NCBI RefSeq assembly: GCF_030913365.1
Contig: NZ_CP133160.1
Span: 558,001-622,000, forward strand
Direction of reading: 5' to 3'
Source: Stenotrophomonas sp. 24(2023)
Lineage (GTDB): Bacteria; Pseudomonadota; Gammaproteobacteria; Xanthomonadales; Xanthomonadaceae
DNA: 64,000 bases
Below the pieces are notes generated by a model that saw only the letters and a program-made list of their open reading frames with translations, was not told where the DNA came from and did no database searches. Below, in pieces: positions 27,686 to 38,750 of the stretch; positions within the stretch are counted from its first letter, which is position 1; every line of letters begins with the position of its first letter. The position numbers and the translations under genes were made by a program.

Positions 27686-29107
27686 ATGCCCGCCTCCCAG
27701 CAACGCCTTGGCCTGGCCGCACTGACCGCGCTGGTGGTCGGCTCGATGGTCGGCGCCGGCATCTTCTCGCTGCCGCAGAACATCGCGCGCAGCGCAGGCC
27801 CCGCCGCCGCGCTGATCGGCTGGGCGATCAGCGGCCTGGGCATGCTGATGCTGGCGTTCGTGTTCCAGGCGCTGGCCAACCGCCGCCCGGACCTGGATAC
27901 CGGCATCTACGCCTACGCACGCGCCGGCTTTGGTGACTACATCGGGTTTTCCTCGGCGTGGGGCTACTGGGTGGCCTCGGTGCTGGGCAACACCAGCTTC
28001 TTCGTGCTGATCTTCAGTGGGCTGGGCCACTTTTTCCCGGTATTCGGTGATGGCAATACCCCGGTGGCGGTGGCCGCCTCGTCGCTGCTGCTGTGGACGG
28101 TGCACCTGCTGGTGCTGCGCGGGCTGCAGACGGCGGCCATCATCAATGCGCTGGTCACCGTGGCCAAGCTGCTGCCGATTGCCCTGTTCCTGCTGCTGGC
28201 GGCACTGGCCTTCCGTGCCGATGTGTTCCGCGCCGGCTTCTTCGGTACGCCGGCGCTGGGCGACATCGGCCAGCAGCTGCGCGGCATGATGCTGGTGACC
28301 GTCTGGGTCTTCATCGGCATCGAGGGGGCCAGCGTGTACTCACGGCGCGCGGCGCGCCGGGCCGATGTCGGCCGCGCCACGGTGATCGGCTTTGTCGGCG
28401 TCTGGGCGCTGCTGGTGCTGGTCAGCCTGCTGTCGATGGGCGTGCTGTCGCAGGCAGAACTGGCAGCACTCCCCAACCCCTCGATGGCCTATGTGCTGCA
28501 GGCCATCGTCGGCGAATGGGGTGCGACGCTGATCATCGCCGGCTCGATCATCTCGGTACTCGGCGCGCTGCTGGCCTGGGTGCTGCTGTGCGCCGAAGTG
28601 CTGTATGCCGCCGCGGGCGACGGCACCATGCCCGCCTTCCTGGCGCGGGAAAACGCGCGCAAGGTACCGGCCAACGCGCTGTGGCTGAGCAACGGCCTGA
28701 TCCAGGTGTTCCTGCTGATGCTGCTGTTCAACAGCGGCACCTATACCAGCCTGGTACTGCTGGCCGCTTCGATGAGCCTGGCGCCCTACTTCCTGTCCAG
28801 CGCCTTCGGCGTGCAGCTGGCCTGGCGCGGCGACGCCTATGCCGGCACTCCCGCCGCGCGCTGGCGCGACTTCGCCGCCGCCGTGCTGTCCAGCACCTAC
28901 GCGCTGTGGCTGGTGTACGCCGGCGGGCTGGATCACCTGTTGCTGTCGGTGCTGCTGTATGTACCGGGCGTGGCGCTGTTCGCCCTGGCCAAGCGGCAAC
29001 GTGGCGACGTGGTGTTCACCCGCTGGGAAGCGCTGCTGTTCGGTGCCATCGCACTGGTGGCGGTGGCCACGCTGGTGGCCGTCTGGCGCGGCGCACTGGT
29101 GCTCTGA
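27686..29107 (+). CDS. Basic amino acid/polyamine antiporter (APC family, ArcD-like)
   Basis: A 473-residue inner-membrane protein with about 12-13 transmembrane helices. The first helix holds the APC substrate-binding GSMVGAGIFSLP (about 19-30), and the sixth holds VFIGIEGASVYSRRA. Overall pattern matches the arginine/ornithine antiporter (ArcD/TIGR00905) group. GGAGAA precedes ATG 27686. No arginine deiminase genes are adjacent, so lysine, histidine or other basic amino acids are also possible. The gene stands alone between a terminator and a convergent esterase gene. Confidence 0.88.
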   Translation: MPASQQRLGLAALTALVVGSMVGAGIFSLPQNIARSAGPAAALIGWAISGLGMLMLAFVFQALANRRPDLDTGIYAYARAGFGDYIGFSSAWGYWVASVLGNTSFFVLIFSGLGHFFPVFGDGNTPVAVAASSLLLWTVHLLVLRGLQTAAIINALVTVAKLLPIALFLLLAALAFRADVFRAGFFGTPALGDIGQQLRGMMLVTVWVFIGIEGASVYSRRAARRADVGRATVIGFVGVWALLVLVSLLSMGVLSQAELAALPNPSMAYVLQAIVGEWGATLIIAGSIISVLGALLAWVLLCAEVLYAAAGDGTMPAFLARENARKVPANALWLSNGLIQVFLLMLLFNSGTYTSLVLLAASMSLAPYFLSSAFGVQLAWRGDAYAGTPAARWRDFAAAVLSSTYALWLVYAGGLDHLLLSVLLYVPGVALFALAKRQRGDVVFTRWEALLFGAIALVAVATLVAVWRGALVL

Positions 29108-29125
29108 GCACCGGCCGCCACAGGC

Positions 29126-30088
29126 TCAACGGCGCGACAGCATCCCGATGTCCTGCATCCAGCGTTCGGCCAGCTGCGGCCATGCCGCCACCGGCGCCGT
29201 CTTCACCCGCAGCCCGAAGGCATGGCCGCCACGGGCGAAAAGGTGCATTTCCACCGGCACGCCGGCATCGATCAAGGCGCGGTAATAGCTGAGGGACTCG
29301 CGCACGTCGTCGGTGGGATCATCGGTGGCCTGCACGATGAAGGTCGGCGGCACCTCGCCATCCACGGCGATGTCCTTGACCAGTGACAGCCCCTTCGCCT
29401 TGCCGTTCCACAGGTGCCCGGAGTACATCACCATCGCGAAATCCGGACGGCTCGGCTGCGCATCGGCCGCATCGACCGGCGTGTAGCTTCGCCGCGCCTG
29501 CGTACTCAACCCCGCGACGACGTGGCCACCGGCGGAAAAGCCGATCACTCCCACGCGCTTCGGATCGATATGCCAGCGCGCCGACTGTGCACGCAGCAGG
29601 CCCATCGCCCGCTGTGCATCCTGCAGCGCCATCGGCACCGCAGGAATGTCACGGCAATTGCATTGCGGGTCCCAGTTCGGGCCCGACGCCGGCACACGGT
29701 ATTTCAGCAGCGCGCAGGTGATGCCCCGGCCGTTCAACCACGCGCAGATCTCGCTGCCTTCCAGATCCATTGCCAGCACGCGGTAACCGCCGCCGGGCAC
29801 GACCATCACCGCCGTGCCGTTGCCTGGCCCCTTGGGCGGAAACAGCGTCAGCGTCGGCACCGCGACGTTCTGCAGCATCGCCCAGCGTTCGCCACTGGGC
29901 TTGGACACCGCTTCGCCGAGCTGCTCGGGCCCTGCCAGCTTCGGCGGTGGCATCACCTTGCCTTCCGGCCACAGCGGTATTTCCGTCGTGCCTTCGGGCG
30001 GGTGCCAGGTCACCGGCGCCGCACGCGCGGCCTGCAGTGACAGCAGTGCAAGCAACACCAGGGAAACAACGCGACCAGGCCGATGCAT
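29126..30088 (-). CDS. Secreted alpha/beta hydrolase (acetylesterase-like)
   Basis: A 320-residue exported hydrolase. Signal peptide about 1-24 (cut after ARAA). The oxyanion segment VVPGGGYRVLAMDLEG is at about 98-113, the nucleophile elbow GFSAGGH near 187, and DD in the QATDDPTDDV region plus a late His (RGGHAFG) complete the triad. The pattern resembles the BD-FAE/acetyl-xylan esterase family that removes acetyl or feruloyl groups from plant polysaccharides. ATG 30088 opens the signal peptide. A convergent antiporter gene ends 18 bases from its stop. Confidence 0.85.
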   Translation of the reverse strand: MHRPGRVVSLVLLALLSLQAARAAPVTWHPPEGTTEIPLWPEGKVMPPPKLAGPEQLGEAVSKPSGERWAMLQNVAVPTLTLFPPKGPGNGTAVMVVPGGGYRVLAMDLEGSEICAWLNGRGITCALLKYRVPASGPNWDPQCNCRDIPAVPMALQDAQRAMGLLRAQSARWHIDPKRVGVIGFSAGGHVVAGLSTQARRSYTPVDAADAQPSRPDFAMVMYSGHLWNGKAKGLSLVKDIAVDGEVPPTFIVQATDDPTDDVRESLSYYRALIDAGVPVEMHLFARGGHAFGLRVKTAPVAAWPQLAERWMQDIGMLSRR

Positions 30089-30157
30089 GCGGAATCTCCA
30101 CACGAAGAAGCGCTCAGTGTAGAGCCGGCGTGCACCACTGCACCGGATAGGGCGGAC

Positions 30158-30189
30158 ACAAAAAAGCCCGCATCGATCGATGCGGGCTT
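30158..30189 (-). terminator. Rho-independent terminator after tRNA-Asn
   Basis: A perfect 22-base palindrome (GCCCGCATCGA / TCGATGCGGGC, 30166-30187) is followed on the minus strand by TTTTTT. It lies 24 bases downstream of the tRNA 3' end. Confidence 0.9.
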
Positions 30190-30212
30190 CTTGATGATCC
30201 GCCACGTTGAAA

Positions 30213-30289
30213 TGGCGCCCGAAGTTGGACTCGAACCAACGACCCCCTGATTAACAGTCAAGTGCTCTAACCGGCTGAGCTATTCGGGC
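30213..30289 (-). tRNA. tRNA-Asn(GTT)
   Basis: A 77-nt cloverleaf on the minus strand including an encoded CCA. Acceptor GCCCGAA pairs with TTCGGGC, the D stem is GCTC/GAGC, the anticodon arm is CTTGA-CTGTTAA-TCAGG (anticodon GTT), and the T arm is GTTGG-TTCGAGT-CCAAC. The discriminator base is G. The gene lies 27 bases downstream of rlmH and is followed by a strong terminator. Confidence 0.98.
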
Positions 30290-30302
30290 GGGGCAGACGA
30301 CT

Positions 30303-30308
30303 AGTATA
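30303..30308 (-). promoter_or_regulatory. Possible -10 box of the tRNA-Asn promoter
   Basis: On the minus strand TATACT lies 13 bases before the tRNA 5' end, with the sequence GCCGC upstream. No good -35 hexamer is found at 16-18 bases, so read-through from the rlmH operon is the alternative. Confidence 0.35.
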
Positions 30309-30316
30309 GCGGCTCT

Positions 30317-30787
30317 TCACGCGCGATGGTAGGGGTGATTGGCAATCATCGCCGCCGCGCGGTACAGCTGCTCGGCCACCACCAGCCGCACCAGCATGTG
30401 CGGCAGCGTCAGCGGGCCGATCGACCATTTCTCATCGGCCAGCGCGGACACATCCGGTGAATGGCCTTCCGGGCCACCGATCAGGAACGCCAGGTCCCTG
30501 CCCTGCCCGCGCCAGTGTTCCAGGCGCTGTGCCAGCTGCTCGGAACTGAGCTGGCGGCCCGGCACATCCAGCGCGACCACATAGGCGTTTTTCGGCAGTG
30601 CGGCGATCACCCGCTTGCCTTCGTCCTCGGTCGCCCGGCGCGGATCGCGGCCCTTGCCACGCAGGCCGGGCTCGATTTCCACCAGCTCGAACGGCAACCA
30701 GTGCGACAGCCGCTTCTGGTATTCGGCAAACCCCTGCGCCACCCAGCTGGGCGCGCGTTCGCCAGTGGCGATCAGGCGGGCTTTCAT
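30317..30787 (-). CDS. rlmH: 23S rRNA pseudouridine-1915 N3-methyltransferase
   Basis: A 156-residue SPOUT methyltransferase that acts on assembled 70S ribosomes with S-adenosylmethionine. The trefoil-knot cofactor motif FLIGGPEGHS (about 104-113) and the C-terminal LPHMLVRLVVAEQLYRA are diagnostic. The ribosome site GGGAGGAA lies ahead of ATG 30787 and the length is the family standard. It is the last protein gene of the leuS-lptE-holA-nadD-rsfS-rlmH run; rsfS-rlmH adjacency is widespread in bacteria. Confidence 0.97.
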   Translation of the reverse strand: MKARLIATGERAPSWVAQGFAEYQKRLSHWLPFELVEIEPGLRGKGRDPRRATEDEGKRVIAALPKNAYVVALDVPGRQLSSEQLAQRLEHWRGQGRDLAFLIGGPEGHSPDVSALADEKWSIGPLTLPHMLVRLVVAEQLYRAAAMIANHPYHRA

Positions 30788-30805
30788 CAGCGTTCCTCCC
30801 AAACG

Positions 30806-30830
30806 TCGACGGCGCCATCGGCGCCGTCGA
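30806..30830. promoter_or_regulatory. Perfect hairpin between rsfS and rlmH
   Basis: TCGACGGCGCC-ATC-GGCGCCGTCGA is an 11-bp perfect stem with a 3-nt loop in the 64-base gap between rsfS and rlmH, 19 bases before the rlmH start codon. There is no T run. It could attenuate transcription or stabilise either mRNA end; function is inferred from position only. Confidence 0.5.
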
Positions 30831-30851
30831 AGGACTGCATCACCGCATGGC

Positions 30852-31265
30852 TCAGGCCACGTCGTCCTCGTCGCTGGACGGCGGCTGGTCACCGACGGTC
30901 CACAGGCGCTCGATGGCATAGAACTCGCGCACGCGCGGCAGCATCACGTGCACGATCACATCGCCCAGGTCGACCAGCACCCACTCGGCTTCGCGCTCAC
31001 CTTCCACGCCCAGCGGCATCACGTCGATCTTCTTGGCGAAACGCACGACTTCATCGGCGATCGACTTGACGTGGCGGGTGGACGTGCCCGAGACGATCAC
31101 CATGTAGTCGGCGACGCTGGAGCGGCCGCGTACGTCGATCTCGACCGGGTCCTTGGCCTTGAGGTCTTCGGTGGCTTGGCGGACGCTGGCCAGCAGTTCC
31201 GGCACGGACGGCGGCGGGCTGGGCAGATCGACCTTGATGGTCTGGGGCTGGGTCTGGTTGCTCAA
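30852..31265 (-). CDS. rsfS: Ribosome silencing factor RsfS
   Basis: A 137-residue RsfS/Iojap protein that binds L14 (uL14) and blocks subunit joining in stationary phase. The core is at about 25-120, with DIAVRG-like [23 protein letters not shown] and the later [27 protein letters not shown]. The extended N-terminus (about 20 residues) and acidic tail are unconserved. The only start that covers the domain is TTG at 31265; no strong ribosome site is seen. It lies 58 bases after nadD in the usual nadD-rsfS-rlmH order. Confidence 0.94.
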   Translation of the reverse strand: MSNQTQPQTIKVDLPSPPPSVPELLASVRQATEDLKAKDPVEIDVRGRSSVADYMVIVSGTSTRHVKSIADEVVRFAKKIDVMPLGVEGEREAEWVLVDLGDVIVHVMLPRVREFYAIERLWTVGDQPPSSDEDDVA

Positions 31266-31323
31266 AGCGGATCGACTCGATAAACGTGGGGGCGATTATA
31301 CGGGCAAGGCGGCACGAGGGCAT

Positions 31324-31986
31324 TCACGGCGGGCAGGCGCCGTACAGGCCCTGCGTGGCCACGTAGTCGGCCACGGCCGGCGGCAGCAGGGCCCGCCAGG
31401 GGCCCGCCGCGGCGATCTGCGCCCGTACCGCACTGGCCGATTCGCTGCGCAGGGGCTGGTGCAGGCGCAGCACGCAACCGGCCGGGGCGGCGAACAAGGC
31501 CTGCTCATTGACGGCCCAGCGGCCTTCCAGCGCCTCCCCGAGTGCCCCGTCCACCGCCTGCTGCAGGGGGCTGCCCGGCCGCTCGGCAACGATGAAATGG
31601 GCCAGCTCGAACAGCGCCTGCCACTGGTGCCAGCCCGGCAGGCCGAGCAGGCTGTCGGCCCCCACCAGCCAGGCAAGGGGTCGGCTGGGGCCGAGTTCGG
31701 CGCGCAGTTCGCGCAGGGTGTCCACGGTATAGGACGGCCCCGGCTGGCGGGCGGCCCGGACCAGCTCCCGGCGGTCCAGCAGCAGGCCGGGCTCGTCGCC
31801 GATGGCCAGCGACAGCATGGCGCAGCGCTGCTCGGCGCTGGCCCCGGGCGGTGCACGGTGTGGCGGGTCGGCCGCGGGCAGCATGCGCACCGCGACCTGC
31901 AGCTCGTCGCGGGCGGCACGGGCTATGGCCAGATGCCCTAGGTGCACCGGGTCGAAGGTGCCCCCGTAATAGATGCGCAGCGGCAT
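31324..31986 (-). CDS. nadD: Nicotinate-nucleotide adenylyltransferase
   Basis: A 220-residue enzyme that joins ATP and nicotinate mononucleotide to form deamido-NAD. The nucleotidyltransferase fold shows YYGGTFDPVHLGHLAIA (residues 6-22, with the HxGH motif) and the C-terminal ISSTxIR-equivalent SESASAVRAQI (about 178-188). ATG 31986 lies 2 bases after the holA stop, so coupled translation is likely. It is part of the leuS-to-rlmH operon. Confidence 0.96.
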   Translation of the reverse strand: MPLRIYYGGTFDPVHLGHLAIARAARDELQVAVRMLPAADPPHRAPPGASAEQRCAMLSLAIGDEPGLLLDRRELVRAARQPGPSYTVDTLRELRAELGPSRPLAWLVGADSLLGLPGWHQWQALFELAHFIVAERPGSPLQQAVDGALGEALEGRWAVNEQALFAAPAGCVLRLHQPLRSESASAVRAQIAAAGPWRALLPPAVADYVATQGLYGACPP

Positions 31987-31988
31987 GG

Positions 31989-33026
31989 TCAGGCGCGGGC
32001 GAGCAGGCGTACGGCGCGCGCCTCGGCCACGGCCACCAGCAGGCGCTCCAGGGCCAGCCAGGCATCGCCATCGGCGCGCCCCTTGGCAATGCGGTCCACC
32101 AGGCCGGCCTCGGCCACGAAACGCTCCCAGCGCTTGGCTTCCGGGTGCCGCTGCAGCGCGCGCTTGTAGGGGGCCTGCCGCGATTCCCAGATGCCACGGG
32201 CCTTCATCTCGCCCGCCAGGTTGCCGCCCCGGGCCTGTACCCGGGCCAGGCCGGCACCGGCCAGCAGTTCACGGATGACGACCGGCATCAGCGCGGCCAC
32301 GGCCTCGCCCTCGCCGCGCAGGCCGGCCAGCATGCGCAGCACGGCCGGCGGCTGGCCGGAGAACGTGGCCTCCACCAGCCGGAACACGTCATAGCGGGCG
32401 GCGTCGGCAACCAGTGCCTCCATCCGCTCCACGTCCAGCACCTGGCCATCGGCCAGCAGCGCCAGTTTGTCGATTTCCTGGGCGGCGGCCAGCAGGTTGC
32501 CTTCCACCCGTTCGGCCAGCCGCTGCACCGCGGCCGGGTCCGCGCGCAGGCCCTTGCCGCGCAGCCGGCGTTCGATCCAGTCACCCAGTTCGTGCGGCTT
32601 GATCGCCCAGGCCACCGACAGCACGCCGACGCGCATCACGGCCTCGGCCCACTTGCCCTGGTGCGCCTTGCTCCATTCATTGGCGGTGATCAGCAGGACC
32701 ACGTCCGGCGCGGGGTTGGCGCAGAACTGGCTGATGACCTCGGCCCCGTCCTTGCCCGGCTTGCCGCTGGGCAGGCGCACTTCCACCAGGCGGCGGGCAC
32801 TGAACAGGCTGGGCGCGTTGAAGCTGGCGTCAAGCTGGTTCCAGTCGAAATCGCGGCCGTCGGCATCGAAGACTTCGCGCTCGTTGATGCCCTCGGCGCG
32901 CGCGCGCGCGCGGACCGCATCGGCCGCTTCCAGCACGCGCAGGGTTTCCGGGCCCGCGACCAGGTAGACCGGCGCCAGTGGCGTGCCGTCTGTCTGGCTG
33001 GCCAGCTGTTCCGGGCGCAGTTCCAT
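31989..33026 (-). CDS. holA: DNA polymerase III subunit delta
   Basis: A 345-residue subunit of the sliding-clamp loader; it opens the beta clamp. Features include the N-terminal PVYLVAGPETLRVLEAADAVRARA, a degenerate AAA+ fold, and the LAERVEGNLLAAAQEIDKLALL segment (about 165-186), conserved in HolA. The C-terminal helical collar contains YKRALQRHPEAKRWERF. Located 14 bases after lptE and 2 bases before nadD, as in E. coli (lptE-holA-nadD). Confidence 0.95.
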   Translation of the reverse strand: MELRPEQLASQTDGTPLAPVYLVAGPETLRVLEAADAVRARARAEGINEREVFDADGRDFDWNQLDASFNAPSLFSARRLVEVRLPSGKPGKDGAEVISQFCANPAPDVVLLITANEWSKAHQGKWAEAVMRVGVLSVAWAIKPHELGDWIERRLRGKGLRADPAAVQRLAERVEGNLLAAAQEIDKLALLADGQVLDVERMEALVADAARYDVFRLVEATFSGQPPAVLRMLAGLRGEGEAVAALMPVVIRELLAGAGLARVQARGGNLAGEMKARGIWESRQAPYKRALQRHPEAKRWERFVAEAGLVDRIAKGRADGDAWLALERLLVAVAEARAVRLLARA

Positions 33027-33040
33027 CGCCGGGGTACGGC

Positions 33041-33622
33041 TCAGGGCTTGACCGGCGTGGCCGCCGGTGCAGCGCCATCACCCGGGGCGGTGGCATCGCG
33101 CTTGGGCACCAGCGTGCCGCGCTCCACTTCGGCGCGCACGACGCTGTCGATGCGGCGGATGATCGAGGCGGACATCTCGCGGCGCAGTTCGTCGGCCAGG
33201 ATTTCGCGCTCGGTGGTGGTACCGGTGGCGTCGGTCGGCGGCGACACGTAATCGCGCGACAGTTCGATCACCTGCTGCGGTACCAGTTCCGAGCCGTCTT
33301 CGCGGCGGAAGATGAAGATCACCGCGTAGCGCAGGCTGTATTCCTGCGCACGGCCCTGCGAGTCGATGGCGATCGGCAGGTCACCCCAGCGTTCGGACAG
33401 CACCTGCAGCTGCGCGGCCGGCAACGTGCCGTCCTCCTCGGCGATGGTCGCCCCCGATCCGATCAGGCTGCGACGCAGCAGCTTGACCAGTTCGCTGTAC
33501 GGCGCGGTGGACACCACGCGCACTGCGGCGGTATCGGCCGGCAGCATCAGCTTGCTGCGCAGGTGGAAGCCGCACCCGGTCAGGCCGAGGGCAAGGAGCA
33601 GGACGAGCAGGAATCGGGTCAT
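33041..33622 (-). CDS. lptE: LPS assembly lipoprotein LptE
   Basis: A 193-residue outer-membrane lipoprotein that plugs the LptD barrel and helps place LPS on the surface. The signal peptide ends in LTGC (Cys17), followed at once by GFHLRSK, the typical LptE start (GCGFHLR). The rest alternates strands and helices, ending in a Pro/Ala-rich tail. ATG 33622 gives a proper signal peptide; 24 more residues upstream in frame are not plausible. It lies between leuS and holA, the standard position. Confidence 0.94.
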   Translation of the reverse strand: MTRFLLVLLLALGLTGCGFHLRSKLMLPADTAAVRVVSTAPYSELVKLLRRSLIGSGATIAEEDGTLPAAQLQVLSERWGDLPIAIDSQGRAQEYSLRYAVIFIFRREDGSELVPQQVIELSRDYVSPPTDATGTTTEREILADELRREMSASIIRRIDSVVRAEVERGTLVPKRDATAPGDGAAPAATPVKP

Positions 33623-33751
33623 GGATACAGTCTGGAGGAGCCGGGCGGCGGCGGCAACAGGCAGGCATCGTGCCCGAAGGCGCGTGAACGGCACTTGAGA
33701 CCGGTCCCGCCGCGGCGCGCGCAGGGCGGCCGCGGCAGGCAGTACGCCCGG

Positions 33752-36736
<2,985 letters not shown>

Positions 36737-36970
36737 ATGAAACCGCTGCACAAGGCCCTGGCGGCCCTGGCCATCACGCTGGGCACCGCAACGGCGGCCC
36801 AGGCCGCCACGTTCCACTGCAATTACCTGCTCAGCAACGATACGGGCAGTTCCGGCTTCCATACCGTGGAAGCGGACAGCCAGCAGGACGCGCTCAACCA
36901 GACCATCGCCTGGATCTATGACAACTACGGCCCGGTCGGCTTCCAGCTGGCGTGCTACCCGCAACCCTGA
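36737..36970 (+). CDS. Small secreted hypothetical protein with two cysteines
   Basis: A 77-residue protein. A clear signal peptide (KPLHKALAALAITLGTATAAQA, cut near residue 23) precedes a mature part of about 54 residues with two Cys (FHCNYL and QLACYPQ) that could form a disulfide. GGGAGA lies 6 bases before ATG 36737. I recognise no domain. The codon pattern and signal peptide support a real gene even though it is short. Neighbours give no functional clue: leuS is divergent and a DUF998 gene converges. Confidence 0.72.
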   Translation: MKPLHKALAALAITLGTATAAQAATFHCNYLLSNDTGSSGFHTVEADSQQDALNQTIAWIYDNYGPVGFQLACYPQP

Positions 36971-37000
36971 GCGACCACGGGCGCGGCCATCGCCGCGCCC

Positions 37001-37612
37001 TCAGCGGCGCGCCGCCAGGGGCAGCGCCAGGGCCAGCCAGACCACCCAGCAGGCAAAGGCCAGCCGCTGCGCCAGCGCCGCCGGCAGCACGCCCTGCAGG
37101 CCGAAGGCCGCCAGCGCAGCCAGCAGCCCGCACCCCAGGGCCAGCCCGGCCAGCGGGCGCGCGGCCCGGTCACGCAGGCGCGTGACCGCCAGCAGCACGG
37201 TGCCGGTGACGAAGGCCAGCGCCCAGACCATCCAGGCCGCCACATGCAGCTGGCTGTCCGGCCCCTGCATATCGGCCAGGTCATCGATGTGCAGCGGCAG
37301 CAGGCCCATCGCGGCGAAGGCCAACCCGGCCAGCAGCAGCATCTGGCAACCGATCCGCGCGGCCCAGCCCGCCGTGGCCGGCAGGCGGCGGCGCAGGCCC
37401 TCGGCCACTCCGGCGGCCAGCACGCCCGGCAGCACCAGACCGATCAGGTTGAAGCCCAGCGCGCGTGGAATCCCGTGTGCCCCCAGCCAGGTGACGGGAT
37501 GTACCGCCTGCGAATAATCATGAAGGGCCAGGCCGAACCCGACCACCGACAGCACGAACAGCAGGGCCGCGACGCCACCGGTCAGTGACACCAGACGGGA
37601 TGGAAACGACAT
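37001..37612 (-). CDS. DUF998 family membrane protein
   Basis: A 203-residue inner-membrane protein with six predicted helices. The pattern (first helix with GGVAALLFVLSVVGFGLALHDYSQ; RALGFNLIGLVLPGVLAAG; GCQMLLLAGLAFAAMGLLPLHIDD) fits DUF998, a group of unknown role. GGAGC precedes ATG 37612. It is divergent from the cnoX-like gene and convergent with the small secreted protein. A second DUF998 gene lies at 57,146-57,829. Confidence 0.8.
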   Translation of the reverse strand: MSFPSRLVSLTGGVAALLFVLSVVGFGLALHDYSQAVHPVTWLGAHGIPRALGFNLIGLVLPGVLAAGVAEGLRRRLPATAGWAARIGCQMLLLAGLAFAAMGLLPLHIDDLADMQGPDSQLHVAAWMVWALAFVTGTVLLAVTRLRDRAARPLAGLALGCGLLAALAAFGLQGVLPAALAQRLAFACWVVWLALALPLAARR

Positions 37613-37738
37613 CGAAGCTCCTGCAGGACGAGAGAGAAGGAATCGGCGGCATTGTCGGTCAATTGCCGGTCCGCGGGTTGAGTCCGTCATCATCTGCCAC
37701 CATAACGTCTGTCTCCAGACGCCATACAGATGCCCCCG

Positions 37739-38596
37739 ATGAGCGAAACGACCTACGTCTTCGACGCCACCACCGAAACCTTCGAGGCCGAGGTACTGCA
37801 GAAATCGCTGCAGACACCGGTGCTGGTGGATTTCTGGGCCACCTGGTGTGGGCCCTGCAAGACCCTGGGCCCGATGCTGGAAAAGCTGGCCGCCGAATAC
37901 AACGGCGCGTTCGAACTGGCCAAGGTGGATGTGGACAAGGAGCAGCAGATCGCTGCCGCCTTCCAGATCCGGTCGGTGCCGACCGTGTTCCTGGTCAAGG
38001 GCGGGCAGCTGGTTGATGGCTTCCCCGGCGCCCTGCCGGAAGGACAGCTGCGTGAATTCCTCAGCCAGCATGGCATCGAGCCTGCCGCCCCGGCCGAAGC
38101 CGTCGCGGTGGACGAGGAACCGCTGGACCCGCAGGCGCAGGTGGATGTACTGCGCGCGCAGATCGCCGCCGAGCCGGACAAGGATGAGCTCAAGCTGGAC
38201 CTGGCTCTGGCCCTGCTGCAGATCGGCGGTGTGGATGAAGCCGGCCGCCTGATCGATGCCCTGCCCGCCAACCTGGCCACCGATGACCGTGCCGTGCGCG
38301 CCCGCGCCCGCCTGGCCTTTGCCACCGCCCTGAAGGATGCCCCGGGCGCGGAGGTACTGCAGGCCCGCATCAGTGCCGATGGCAACGACCTGCAGGCCCG
38401 CCACCTGCGTGGTGTGCAGCTGCTGCTGGCCGGCGAGGATGAAGCGGCGCTGGAGCAGTTCCTGGACATGCTGCGGATCGACCGCAGCTTCCAGGAAGGC
38501 CTGCCGCGCAAGGCGCTGATCGATGCGTTCAACGTCATCGGCGACGAGGATCTGGTGGGCCGCTACCGCCGGAAGATGGCATCGCTGCTGTTCTGA
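37739..38596 (+). CDS. cnoX: CnoX-like thioredoxin with TPR region
   Basis: A 285-residue cytoplasmic chaperedoxin. Residues about 5-108 are a thioredoxin domain with WCGPC (36-40); residues about 125-285 are TPR-like helices (YbbN/CnoX architecture). Such proteins hold unfolded substrates and pass them to DnaK and GroEL after oxidative stress. E. coli CnoX lacks the first active-site Cys, whereas here both Cys are present, so it may also act as a reductase, as in Caulobacter. ATG 37739 is preferred; ATG 37730 would add three residues. Monocistronic. Confidence 0.9.
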   Translation: MSETTYVFDATTETFEAEVLQKSLQTPVLVDFWATWCGPCKTLGPMLEKLAAEYNGAFELAKVDVDKEQQIAAAFQIRSVPTVFLVKGGQLVDGFPGALPEGQLREFLSQHGIEPAAPAEAVAVDEEPLDPQAQVDVLRAQIAAEPDKDELKLDLALALLQIGGVDEAGRLIDALPANLATDDRAVRARARLAFATALKDAPGAEVLQARISADGNDLQARHLRGVQLLLAGEDEAALEQFLDMLRIDRSFQEGLPRKALIDAFNVIGDEDLVGRYRRKMASLLF

Positions 38597-38750
38597 GCCC
38601 GGTCTGTACCGTTCAGAATTCCTGCACGGGGTGCGGGCGATAATGTGATGTTGGCAGCACTTTTGGCTGCCACCATCCATTCAGGGGGAGACACAGCAAG
38701 GCCATGGGGTCTGCACGGCTGGACCCTCCGCATTGCCGGGACTGCATGCC

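Noticed and set aside
30115..30150. GTAGAGCCGGC resembling a SMAG head near the esterase start
   Set aside because: The complementary arm is missing, so no hairpin forms.
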